A stretch of DNA of 64,000 bases from contig NZ_CADESW010000009.1 of the NCBI RefSeq assembly GCF_902830275.1, positions 124,001 to 188,000 on the forward strand. Direction: 5' to 3'. The DNA comes from Burkholderia stagnalis (GTDB taxonomy: Bacteria; Pseudomonadota; Gammaproteobacteria; Burkholderiales; Burkholderiaceae). Under the pieces are notes generated by a model. That model made no database searches. It saw only the letters and a program-made list of their open reading frames with translations, and was not told the DNA's origin. Position 1 is the first letter of the stretch, and every line of letters starts with the position of its first letter. The position numbers and the translations under genes were made by a program. Positions 57,068 to 64,000 of the stretch are shown piece after piece.

Positions 57068-57400
57068 TCACCCGCGCGGCTGCAGCGCGATGACCGCCAT
57101 CCCGGCCAGCGCGAGCGCCGCGCCGGCCGTGTCCCAGCGGGTCAGCGCGACCCCATCGACCGCACGCAGCCACGCCAGCGCGACCGCGATATACATGCCG
57201 CCGTACGCCGCATAGGTGCGCCCCGCCGCGCTCGGATGCAGCGTCAGCAGCCACGCGAACAGCGCGAGCGACAGCGCGGCGGGCGCCAGCAGCCAGACCG
57301 GCCGGCCCGCCTTCAGCACGAGCCACGGCAGGTAGCAGCCGACGATTTCGGCCAGCGCGGTGGCGGCAAAAAGCGCCGCGACTTTCATCAGTTCAGGCAT
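57068..57400 (-). CDS. YnfA (UPF0060) family small membrane protein
   Basis: A 110-residue protein with four helices. [18 protein letters not shown] is the characteristic UPF0060 N-terminus, followed by [19 protein letters not shown]. The family resembles small multidrug resistance transporters; drug efflux has been proposed for YnfA but the role here is unknown. The ATG at 57400 has GAGG seven bases upstream; a TTG two codons earlier is possible. It converges on dnaQ. Confidence 0.9.
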   Translation of the reverse strand: MPELMKVAALFAATALAEIVGCYLPWLVLKAGRPVWLLAPAALSLALFAWLLTLHPSAAGRTYAAYGGMYIAVALAWLRAVDGVALTRWDTAGAALALAGMAVIALQPRG

Positions 57401-57877
57401 CTCCAATCCTCGTCGTTTCGGGCCGCCTCGCGAGGCCCGCGCGGCCCCGCCGCGCGCCGCCGATCATACCCGAGGGCGCCCCGCCGGACGGGCGTTTCGC
57501 GGCAATTTGCACGATCATCGCGCATCGTGCTATCATGTCGCCTGTTTCAACATTCAATCTCTGTCATTTCGATTTTGAGAGAAGTCCGTCCGCCGCTTGC
57601 GGCGCGTGGCTTCGACCAGAATCGCATCCACAGGAAAGCGTGCCCGAGCGGCCCGTTTTTCTCGTTTCGTCGCCCTTCCGGGGCGTCTGCCGCACACGCA
57701 TCACGCGGCCCTTTCTTCATGAGCGCCTGTCGCGACGGCCCATCGGGCCCGCGTCGAAGCAGTCCCTTTTTCGCAGTAAGCGCTTAATGGCCTGCCCCGA
57801 CGCGCCGCGTGCGATATCGCGCTCGCCGGCAAACCGTGTCGGACGGCCCGCCCGTTCCGGCGCAGTCAAAGGAGTGC
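57401..57877 (+). promoter_or_regulatory. Promoter and long leader of the ProP-like transporter gene
   Basis: TTGCAC (57507-57512) and TATCAT (57531-57536) with an 18-base spacer and TG before the -10 form a good promoter. Transcription would start near 57543, leaving a leader of about 335 bases before the ATG at 57878. The leader contains a hairpin GGCCC-ATC-GGGCC (57737-57749, with a flanking CGAC/GTCG) followed by a T run near 57767-57771, resembling an attenuator. No convincing short gene is seen within it; it matches no riboswitch recognised here. Confidence 0.5.
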
Positions 57878-59371
57878 ATGACCTTGACCGCAACACACGT
57901 CAGCCCGACCGCTGTCTCTTCTTCCGCTTCGTCGTCCGGCGAGGCCCCGCTCGCCGCGGACGACATTACCGTCGTCGACCAGGGCCTGCTCAAGCGCGCC
58001 GTCAGCGCGATGGCCATCGGCAATGCGATGGAATGGTTCGACTTCGGCGTCTACAGCTACATCGCCGTCACGCTCGGCAAGGTGTTCTTCCCGTCCAGCA
58101 GCCCGTCCGCGCAGCTGCTCGCCACCTTCGGCACGTTCGCGGCCGCGTTCCTCGTGCGCCCGCTCGGCGGCATGGTGTTCGGCCCGCTCGGCGACCGCAT
58201 CGGCCGCCAGCGCGTGCTCGCGATGACGATGATCATGATGGCCGTCGGCACCTTCGCGATCGGCCTGATCCCGAGCTACGCATCGATCGGCATCATGGCG
58301 CCCGTGCTGCTGCTCGTCGCGCGCCTCGTGCAGGGCTTCTCGACCGGCGGCGAATACGGCGGCGCGGCGACCTTCATCGCCGAATTCTCGACCGACAAGC
58401 GCCGCGGCTTCATGGGCAGCTTCCTCGAGTTCGGCACGCTGATCGGCTATGTGATGGGCGCCGGCGTGGTCGCGCTGCTGACCGCATCGCTGTCGCAGGA
58501 GGCGCTGCTGTCGTGGGGCTGGCGCGTGCCTTTCCTGATCGCTGGCCCGCTCGGCCTGATCGGCCTCTACATCCGGATGAAGCTGGAGGAAACGCCCGCG
58601 TTCAAGCGCCAGGCCGAAGCACGCGAAGCGCAGGACAAGGCCGTGCCGAAGGCGCGCTTCCGCGACACGCTGATGCGCAACTGGCGCGCGCTGCTGCTGT
58701 GCGTCGGCCTCGTGCTGATCTTCAACGTCACCGACTACATGGTGCTGTCGTACCTGCCGAGCTTCATGTCGTCGACGCTGCACTTCGACGAATCGCACAG
58801 CCTCGTGCTGGTGCTGCTCGTGATGGTGCTGATGATGCCGCTGACGCTCGCCGCCGGCCGCCTGTCCGACAAGGTCGGCCGCAAGCCGGTGATGCTCGCC
58901 GGCTGCGTCGGCCTGCTGGTGCTGTCGATCCCGTCGATGATGCTGATCCACGCGGGCACCACCGCGTCCGTGTTCGGCGGCCTGCTCGTGCTCGGCGTGC
59001 TGCTGTCGTGCTTCACCGGCGTGATGCCGTCCGCGCTGCCGGCGCTGTTCCCGACCGAGATCCGCTACGGCGCGCTCGCGATCGGCTTCAACGTGTCGGT
59101 GTCGCTGTTCGGCGGCACGACGCCGCTCGTCACCGCGTGGCTCGTCGACACGACCGGCAACCTGATGATGCCCGCGTACTACATGATGGGCGCGGCCGTG
59201 ATCGGCATCGTGTCGGTCGTCGCGCTCGCCGAGACGGCCCGCCAGCCGCTGAAGGGCTCGCCGCCGGCCGTCGCGACGCGCCGCGAGGCGCACCAGCTCG
59301 CGCGCAAGCTGCGCGAGGAAGACGAAACCGGCGGCGACCTGTACGCGGTCGCCGCCACCGCGCGCGCGTAA
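57878..59371 (+). CDS. ProP-like MFS transporter (metabolite:proton symporter)
   Basis: A 497-residue major facilitator with about 12 helices. AIGNAMEWFDFGVYSYIAVTL near residues 46-66, FGPLGDRIGRQRVLAMTM and LVQGFSTGGEYGGAATFIAEF are hallmark blocks of the ProP/ShiA/KgtP branch, which imports osmolytes or carboxylates with protons. The repeated loop RLSDKVGRKPVMLAG occurs in the second half. The substrate (glycine betaine/proline or another) is not certain. The ATG at 57878 has a perfect AAAGGAG; an ATG at 57809 is less likely. Confidence 0.88.
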   Translation: MTLTATHVSPTAVSSSASSSGEAPLAADDITVVDQGLLKRAVSAMAIGNAMEWFDFGVYSYIAVTLGKVFFPSSSPSAQLLATFGTFAAAFLVRPLGGMVFGPLGDRIGRQRVLAMTMIMMAVGTFAIGLIPSYASIGIMAPVLLLVARLVQGFSTGGEYGGAATFIAEFSTDKRRGFMGSFLEFGTLIGYVMGAGVVALLTASLSQEALLSWGWRVPFLIAGPLGLIGLYIRMKLEETPAFKRQAEAREAQDKAVPKARFRDTLMRNWRALLLCVGLVLIFNVTDYMVLSYLPSFMSSTLHFDESHSLVLVLLVMVLMMPLTLAAGRLSDKVGRKPVMLAGCVGLLVLSIPSMMLIHAGTTASVFGGLLVLGVLLSCFTGVMPSALPALFPTEIRYGALAIGFNVSVSLFGGTTPLVTAWLVDTTGNLMMPAYYMMGAAVIGIVSVVALAETARQPLKGSPPAVATRREAHQLARKLREEDETGGDLYAVAATARA

Positions 59372-59388
59372 GCGCCCCGCAAACGAAA

Positions 59389-59409
59389 GGCCCCGGCATT
59401 GCCGGGGCC
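59389..59409 (+). other. GC hairpin following the ProP-like gene
   Basis: A 9-bp perfect stem GGCCCCGGC/GCCGGGGCC with a three-base loop lies 17 bases past the stop. No T-tract follows; it may assist the better terminator at 59440. Confidence 0.5.
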
Positions 59410-59439
59410 CGATCGCACGGCCGGTTGCCCGGCCCGCAC

Positions 59440-59472
59440 GCCCGACCGGCTCGCGCCGGCCGGGCGCTTTTT
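59440..59472 (+). terminator. Rho-independent terminator of the ProP-like gene
   Basis: A hairpin with arms 59440-59450 and 59555-type partner at 59455-59465 (GCCCG then CCGGC pairing with GCCGG then CGGGC, one mismatch, loop TCGC) is followed by TTTTT at 59468-59472. It ends the transporter transcript. Confidence 0.8.
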
Positions 59473-59494
59473 CATCCTTGCCGCTGCGTCGCGC

Positions 59495-59689
59495 TCATGC
59501 GTGCTCGCCGCAATGACGGCAGAAGATCAGCGCGCGCGAGCGCGACACCGCCGCTTGCGCGCCGCGCGCGGCGACGATCAGGCCGACCTGGCCGAGATTG
59601 AAATCGCGCTCGACCATCAGCTGCGTCAGCGCCGCCAGCGGCAGCACGACCGACGGGTGGTACAGGCTCGATTCGATCAGGGCTTTCAT
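59495..59689 (-). CDS. Small CxxC protein (hypothetical)
   Basis: A 64-residue protein from the second of two adjacent ATGs (59692 and 59689); GGAG lies six bases before the latter. The main part is hydrophobic and helical (SSLYHPSVVLPLAALTQLMV and VGLIVAARGAQAA), and the C-terminus ends ALIFCRHCGEHA, a CxxC that could bind zinc or be redox-active. No family was recognised. It is separated from neighbours by terminator and promoter-like space. Confidence 0.55.
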   Translation of the reverse strand: MKALIESSLYHPSVVLPLAALTQLMVERDFNLGQVGLIVAARGAQAAVSRSRALIFCRHCGEHA

Positions 59690-59843
59690 CATCGGCTCCA
59701 TCAGGCAAGGCGGTATGCGATGGAGTGAATTCTAGGGATGGCCGACGCGCGGATAAATCGCGTGGAAGCGAAGTCACTTGTCGGCTACGGAAAACAATCG
59801 GCACGGCACTCGCCGGCAAGCACCCGTTGCGCGCCGGATCCGC

Positions 59844-60473
59844 TTACACGAGCGGCGTCTCGACGAACGCCGGCAGCGCCTCCGCACGCGCCGAATGCGC
59901 GGCGAGCGCCGGATAGCGGGCCGGATCGATGCGGGTGAGCGCCGGGAAGTCGGCCGCGACGAACTGCGTGAAACGCCATGCCACCGCGACCGTCACGTCG
60001 GCCTGCATCACGCGCGCGCCGCCGAGCCAGCCGTCCGCGCCCGCGACGCAGTTCTCCAGTTCGCCGTATGCGGCCTCGAGCTGGCCCAGCAAGCGCTCGA
60101 GCCACGGCTGGTGCTGCTTGTCGGCCGGGCGCTGGCTGAACTCGTAGATCACCTGCACCGACTTCTCCGCTGCCGCCAGCGCAAGGCCGATCGGCACCAG
60201 CGCGCGCAGCCGCGCGTCGGGCGCCTCGGGCAGCAGGCGGCGCTCGGGTTCGACCAGGTGGTCGAGATAGTCGACGATCAGGGATGAATCGAGCAGCGTC
60301 GCGCCGCTGTCGGTGACGAGCGTCGGCGCCTTGACGACCGGGCTGATCGCCTTGAACGTGTCGAAGTGCCGGAACACCGACACCGACTGGTGTTCGAACG
60401 GCAGGTCGAGCAGCTTCGCCGAGATCGCGGCGCGGCGCACGAACGGGGAATCCAGCATGCCGATCAGTTTCAT
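59844..60473 (-). CDS. Glutathione S-transferase family protein
   Basis: A 209-residue GST-like protein. The thioredoxin-like N-domain reads MKLIGMLDSPFVRRAAISAK, with serine in the S-P-F-V-R position typical of bacterial GSTs, then VVKAPTLVTDSGATLLDSSLIVDYLD, the glutathione-binding cis-proline and D-S segment. The C-terminal helical domain follows (LERLLGQLEAAYGELE and MQADVTVAVAWRF). The substrate is unknown. Confidence 0.9.
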   Translation of the reverse strand: MKLIGMLDSPFVRRAAISAKLLDLPFEHQSVSVFRHFDTFKAISPVVKAPTLVTDSGATLLDSSLIVDYLDHLVEPERRLLPEAPDARLRALVPIGLALAAAEKSVQVIYEFSQRPADKQHQPWLERLLGQLEAAYGELENCVAGADGWLGGARVMQADVTVAVAWRFTQFVAADFPALTRIDPARYPALAAHSARAEALPAFVETPLV

Positions 60474-60636
60474 CGCAAGTCACTCCGCTCGAGGGGACGG
60501 GACGACTGTAGCAGCGTCCGCGGCACGCGCCTAGCGGCGCACGGCCGTCGCCGGCAACCGGGTACAAACGCGGCCCCCGCCGCGCGGCAACAGTGACCAT
60601 AATGCAGGTTCGCCCATCGCCACCGGAAGGTCCGCC

Positions 60637-61872
60637 ATGTGGTATGCCCTCGTCGAACAGCAGCGCCAATGGCTGCGCGCGTGGCACGCGGCGACCCGGT
60701 CCGCGTTCGACGCATGGCCTGCCTCGACGCTGCCGCATGCCGCGTCGGCGTGGTACGCCGACCTGTTCGAACCCCTGCTCGGGCCCGCTGCCGCCCCGCC
60801 GCCGTTCGCGATCGGGCCGATCGGGCCGCTCACCGGCGACGCCGGCCGGCACGACGTCGCCGAGCAGGTCGTCGCGCAGACGCCGTTCTGCGCGCTGCGC
60901 CGGTTTTCCCATGACAGCCGCGCAACCCGCGCGGTGCTTCTGTGCGCGCCGCTCGCCGGCCACGCGGCCGTGATGATGCGGGAAACCGTCGAGACGCTGC
61001 TCGCGGACGGCGACGTCTACATCACCGACTGGGCCAACGCGCGCGACGTGCCGCCCGCCGCGGGGCGCTTCGGTCTCGACGAATATGTGACGATGCTCGA
61101 CGGCTTCGTGGATGCGCTCGCGCGCGACGGCCGGCCGCTGCATGTGGTCGCCGTCTGCCAGGCGACGTTTCCGGCGCTCGGCGCGCTCGCGCTGCGCGCC
61201 CGGCGTGCGATCGCACCGCCGGCCAGCATCACGCTGATCGGCGGCCCGCTCGACGCGCGGGTCAATCCGAGCACGCTCGGCATCGCGGCCGCGTCGCACT
61301 CGCTCGACTGGTGCCGCCGGCACCTGATCGACGTCGTGCCGGCCGGCTTCGCCGGGCACGGCCGCCCGGTGTTCCCGACCTATCTGCAGCAGGCCGAGAT
61401 CTCGATCGTCTACCCGCACCGCTTCCTGTCGCTGCTCGACCGCTACACGCAGGCGGCCTGCCGGCTGGACACGCGCGGGATGGCCGACGCGCGGCGCGCG
61501 CTGCACGAATACACCGCCCTCGTCGACATGCCGGCCGAGTACTTTCTCGACACCGTCGACATCGTGTTCCAGCGCGCGTGCCTCGCGAACGGCAACTGGC
61601 GCGTGCACGGCGTGCCGGTCGACCCGGCCGGGCTGCGCGGCACCACGCTGCTGACCGTCGAAGGCGCGCGCGACACCGTCACCGGCGCCGGGCAGACCCA
61701 CGCCGCGCATGCGCTGTGCGGCGGCCTCGCGCGCGCCGACCGGCACCGGCTCGACGTCGGCGATTGCGATCACTACGGGCTGTTCATCGGCGCGCACTGG
61801 CGCGACGACGTGCATCCGGCGCTGCAGGCCGTGTTCGCGCAGGCCGAGGCCCGGCACGCGACGCACCACTGA
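60637..61872 (+). CDS. phaZ: Intracellular polyhydroxyalkanoate depolymerase
   Basis: A 411-residue PHB depolymerase. PLAGHAAVMMRETVETLL, the oxyanion region, and ITDWANARDVP are family hallmarks. The nucleophile is a cysteine in HVVAVCQATFPAL (about Cys174), as known for Ralstonia-type intracellular PhaZ. The aspartate and histidine are probably in LTVEGARDTVTGAGQTHAAH and CDHYGLFIGAHWRDDVHP. It degrades stored native PHB granules. It starts well clear of the divergent GST gene. Confidence 0.92.
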   Translation: MWYALVEQQRQWLRAWHAATRSAFDAWPASTLPHAASAWYADLFEPLLGPAAAPPPFAIGPIGPLTGDAGRHDVAEQVVAQTPFCALRRFSHDSRATRAVLLCAPLAGHAAVMMRETVETLLADGDVYITDWANARDVPPAAGRFGLDEYVTMLDGFVDALARDGRPLHVVAVCQATFPALGALALRARRAIAPPASITLIGGPLDARVNPSTLGIAAASHSLDWCRRHLIDVVPAGFAGHGRPVFPTYLQQAEISIVYPHRFLSLLDRYTQAACRLDTRGMADARRALHEYTALVDMPAEYFLDTVDIVFQRACLANGNWRVHGVPVDPAGLRGTTLLTVEGARDTVTGAGQTHAAHALCGGLARADRHRLDVGDCDHYGLFIGAHWRDDVHPALQAVFAQAEARHATHH

Positions 61873-61879
61873 CCCCGCG

Positions 61880-62530
61880 TCACGCCGGCGCGCCGCGCGC
61901 CGCGTCGAGCAGCGCGCGCACCTCGTCGTCGCTCGTCTGCTCGAAATGCGCGTAGAACTGGCTGATCCCGAAGAACGACAGCGGATGCGACACCGCGACG
62001 AATGCGTCGGCCAGGTCGTCGAACTTGCGCTGCACGCCGGCCGGCGCGACCGGCGCCGCCGCCACCACGCGGGCCGGGCGGCGCTCGCGCAGCGCGAGCA
62101 GCGCGACGCGCATCGATGCGCCGGTCGCGATGCCGTCATCGACGACGATCGCGATGCGCCCTTCGACCGGCGCCGCCGGCCACGCGCCGCGATACAGCGC
62201 CTCGCGGCGCTGCAACTCGACGGTTTCGCGCGCGATCACGTCGGCGAGCTGCGCGTCCGACACGCCCATCGACTGGATCACCGAGCGCTGCAGGTAGATC
62301 GCGCCGCCGGTCGCGATCGCGCCCATCGCGAGTTCGGGGTCGTACGGCACGCCGAGCTTGCGCACCACCAGCACGTCGAGCGGCGCGCCGAGCGCGCGGG
62401 CGACCGGATAGCCCACCGGCACGCCGCCGCGCGGCAGCGCCAGCACCACGACGTCGGTGCGCCCCGCGTACGCCTGCAGCGCATCGGCGAGCTGGCGGCC
62501 CGCGTCCGCGCGATCGACGAAACGATCCAT
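61880..62530 (-). CDS. Phosphoribosyltransferase family protein
   Basis: A 216-residue PRTase-fold protein. The PRPP-binding motif is IAIVVDDGIATGASMRVAL near residues 120-138. ALPRGGVPVGYPVARALGAP is the N-terminal phosphate-loop region. Such stand-alone proteins have no proven nucleobase specificity; some are regulatory. The ATG at 62530 has GGAAGGGG upstream; an earlier in-frame start at 62584 was not chosen. It converges on phaZ with eight bases between the stops. Confidence 0.86.
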   Translation of the reverse strand: MDRFVDRADAGRQLADALQAYAGRTDVVVLALPRGGVPVGYPVARALGAPLDVLVVRKLGVPYDPELAMGAIATGGAIYLQRSVIQSMGVSDAQLADVIARETVELQRREALYRGAWPAAPVEGRIAIVVDDGIATGASMRVALLALRERRPARVVAAAPVAPAGVQRKFDDLADAFVAVSHPLSFFGISQFYAHFEQTSDDEVRALLDAARGAPA

Positions 62531-62682
62531 CACGATCCGCCCCTTCCGTTCGCCGGCGCCCGGTCGCGCAGGCGCCGCGATCACGCCGGCGTTACGTCAA
62601 TGAGCATGGTGCATGCGTTGCGCCAATTCAAGCGCGGTAAACGGGGCGCGCGCACGGCCGGCGCGCATGATTCGGGGAGGCG

Positions 62683-63192
62683 TCAGAGCCCGCTTGCCTG
62701 CCGATACAGCCGCCAGAACGACTGCGCATAGGATTGCGCGAGTTCCGGCGCGCGCTGGAACACGTTCACCGTCTCGGCGTGCGCCGGTGCGCCGTCGGCG
62801 AGCGTCGTCAGCGCGACGTCGTCATCGACGATCACGAAGCGCGACGCGCCGGCGCCCTGCCGCGTGTCGATCGCGACGTCGATGCCCGCTTCCTTCAGGT
62901 AGCCCGCGCCGCTGTACTTGCCGGCGCGCGCCGGGCGCGCCAGCACGACCCGCACCTCGACGCCGCGCGAGCGCGCGTCGCGCAGCGCGGCGGCCACCGC
63001 CGGCGGCACGTGCGTGTACCCGGCCAGCAGCACGCGGCGGCCCGCCTGCCGGATCAGGTCGACGGTCGTGTCGGCCGCTGCGTTGTCATACGAAAAGTAC
63101 GTGCCGACCGACGCGGCGTCGGACGGAATCGGGGTGGCGTGGGCGCTTGCCGCGCAGCACAGCGCGGCGAACAGGAAGGCGGCAGGTCTCAT
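62683..63192 (-). CDS. Phospholipase D-like periplasmic protein lacking the HKD residues
   Basis: A 169-residue exported protein with signal peptide MRPAAFLFAALCCAASAHA. The mature part resembles a single PLD/nuclease domain: DLIRQAGRRVLLAGYTHVP, AAALRDARSRGVEVRVVL and an ending like the HKD region. The expected H-x-K-x4-D motif reads instead ASRFVIVDDDVALTTLADG, so the catalytic His and Lys are missing while the aspartates remain. It is therefore probably inactive as a phosphodiesterase or has changed function. The start at 63192 was chosen for its signal peptide; 63204 is possible. It follows mdcH on the same strand by about 100 bases. Confidence 0.7.
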   Translation of the reverse strand: MRPAAFLFAALCCAASAHATPIPSDAASVGTYFSYDNAAADTTVDLIRQAGRRVLLAGYTHVPPAVAAALRDARSRGVEVRVVLARPARAGKYSGAGYLKEAGIDVAIDTRQGAGASRFVIVDDDVALTTLADGAPAHAETVNVFQRAPELAQSYAQSFWRLYRQASGL

Positions 63193-63297
63193 GGCGGGCG
63201 CCATTGTAGCGACGCCAATTCGCGTGGCAAGCGTACGTTTCAAGGCTGCTGCGCCGACGCAACACGGCACGCCGGCGGCCTGCCGAAACGGGCCCGG

Positions 63298-64000
63298 TCA
63301 GCTCGCCGCGACGCGCGCGAGCCAGCCCGTCACGCCATCGATCGAGCGGAAGTCGGCAAGGCTGCGCGCGGGCAGCGCCGGGTACGCGCCGGCCGCCATC
63401 TCGGCGAGCGCGCGGCCGGGGCCGAGTTCGAGAAAGGCCGTCGCGCCGGCCTCCACACAGCCGGCGAGGCACGCCGCCCATTCGACCGGCTCGGCGATCT
63501 GGCGCGCGAGCCTGTCGAGCCCGTCGGCCGCGTCGAGCACCGACCCGCCGTCGATCCCCGCGAACAGCCGCACGCCCGGCAGCGGCCGCCGCACGCGCAC
63601 CGCGGCCAGCGACGCGCGAAACGCCGGCACCGCCGCCGCGAGCCGCGGCGTATGCGATGCGATCCGCACGCAGACCGGCGCGACGCGCAGCGCGCCGTCG
63701 CGCGCTGCCTCCTCGGCGGCGGCCTCGACATCGTCGCGCCGGCCGGCGATCACGTACGCGTCGCCGGGGTTCGCGATCGCGATCGCCGCGCCATGCGCCG
63801 CGCACAGCCGCGCAAGATGATCGCGCGACAGGCCGCGCACGAACGCCATCCGCTCGCCGCCGCCGCTCGCCGCGTCCATCGCGCGGGCGCGCGCATCGGC
63901 CAGGTCGAGCGCATCGCCCGGATCGAGCAGGCCCGCGACGCTCCACGACGCGATCTCGCCGACGCTGTAGCCCGCGACGCAGCGCCGGCGCGGCCAGGCC
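63298..64000 (-). CDS. mdcH: Malonate decarboxylase epsilon subunit / malonyl-CoA acyltransferase (5' end outside window)
   Basis: The last 233 or so codons of an acyltransferase. Just inside the window edge is the nucleophile motif AGYSVGEIASWS (the G-x-S-x-G elbow in MdcH form), followed by MAFVRGLSRDHLARLCAAHG, IANPGDAYVIAGRRDDVEAA and RIASHTPRLAAAVPAF with the active-site histidine. The C-terminal ATAFLELGPGRALAEMAAG is usual. MdcH loads malonyl onto the malonate decarboxylase ACP from malonyl-CoA. The rest of the mdc operon would lie beyond 64000. A shorter reading from 63879 would omit the catalytic serine. Confidence 0.88.
   Translation of the reverse strand, partial: AWPRRRCVAGYSVGEIASWSVAGLLDPGDALDLADARARAMDAASGGGERMAFVRGLSRDHLARLCAAHGAAIAIANPGDAYVIAGRRDDVEAAAEEAARDGALRVAPVCVRIASHTPRLAAAVPAFRASLAAVRVRRPLPGVRLFAGIDGGSVLDAADGLDRLARQIAEPVEWAACLAGCVEAGATAFLELGPGRALAEMAAGAYPALPARSLADFRSIDGVTGWLARVAAS

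Overview
The window is GC-rich, gene-dense bacterial chromosome. Its gene content and order point to Burkholderia, probably the B. cepacia complex, on the main chromosome: pstSCAB-phoUBR next to ppk/ppx, ftsH-folP-glmM, carA-lysE-carB-greA, the mltD-gloB-yafS-rnhA-dnaQ block, olsB, an intracellular PHA depolymerase and a malonate decarboxylase acyltransferase gene. The genus is inferred from synteny and protein character; no database search was possible.

Region by region. (1) 1-5.8 kb: an acyl-CoA synthetase, a DUF2288 protein, a MATE exporter, small lipoprotein and membrane proteins, the ornithine-lipid acyltransferase olsB and a SixA-type phosphatase. (2) 5.9-7.6 kb: a tRNA-Pro(UGG), its terminator, about 0.7 kb without a convincing intact gene, then an isolated family 25 glycosyltransferase. 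(3) 7.7-26.4 kb: an aryl polyene (APE)-type pigment cluster. Fifteen minus-strand genes run from 26368 down to 9934, mostly with overlapping stops and starts. They encode a chain-length-factor-like protein, a lysophospholipid acyltransferase, two acyl carrier proteins, a membrane protein, a fused AMP-ligase/dehydratase, a fused glycosyltransferase/acyltransferase, an aromatic ammonia-lyase, a thioesterase, a LolA-like carrier, an MMPL exporter, three ketosynthases, a dehydratase, a ketoreductase and a lipoprotein. Beyond them lies a divergent pair: a methyltransferase and a flavin-dependent halogenase-like enzyme. (4) 26.4-27.6 kb: a less GC-rich intergenic stretch and an unrecognised secreted protein. 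(5) 27.6-38.4 kb: phosphate and polyphosphate metabolism (ppx, ppk, and pstSCAB-phoU-phoB-phoR behind a multi-repeat Pho box). (6) 38.7-43.8 kb: glmM, folP, ftsH and rlmE. (7) 43.9-50.7 kb: a YhbY-like protein, a DUF4149 protein, greA and carA-lysE-carB. (8) 51-57.4 kb: an MFS transporter, mltD, gloB, a YafS-like methyltransferase, rnhA, dnaQ and a YnfA-like protein. (9) 57.5-64 kb: a ProP-type MFS transporter with a long leader, a small CxxC protein, a glutathione transferase, a PHA depolymerase, a phosphoribosyltransferase, a phospholipase-D-like protein lacking the usual catalytic residues, and a 5'-truncated mdcH at the window edge.

How the genes work together. The pigment cluster holds a full type II polyene pathway. 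An aromatic acid (possibly made from tyrosine by the ammonia-lyase) is activated by the ligase, extended on the acyl carrier proteins by ketosynthases with a ketoreductase and dehydratases, joined to a lipid-like anchor, and exported by the MMPL/LolA pair. A third ketosynthase and the halogenase-like gene are the least expected parts. The Pho block couples phosphate uptake, PhoBR signalling and polyphosphate turnover. Most other genes are housekeeping in conserved order. No insertion sequence, CRISPR array or prophage was recognised.
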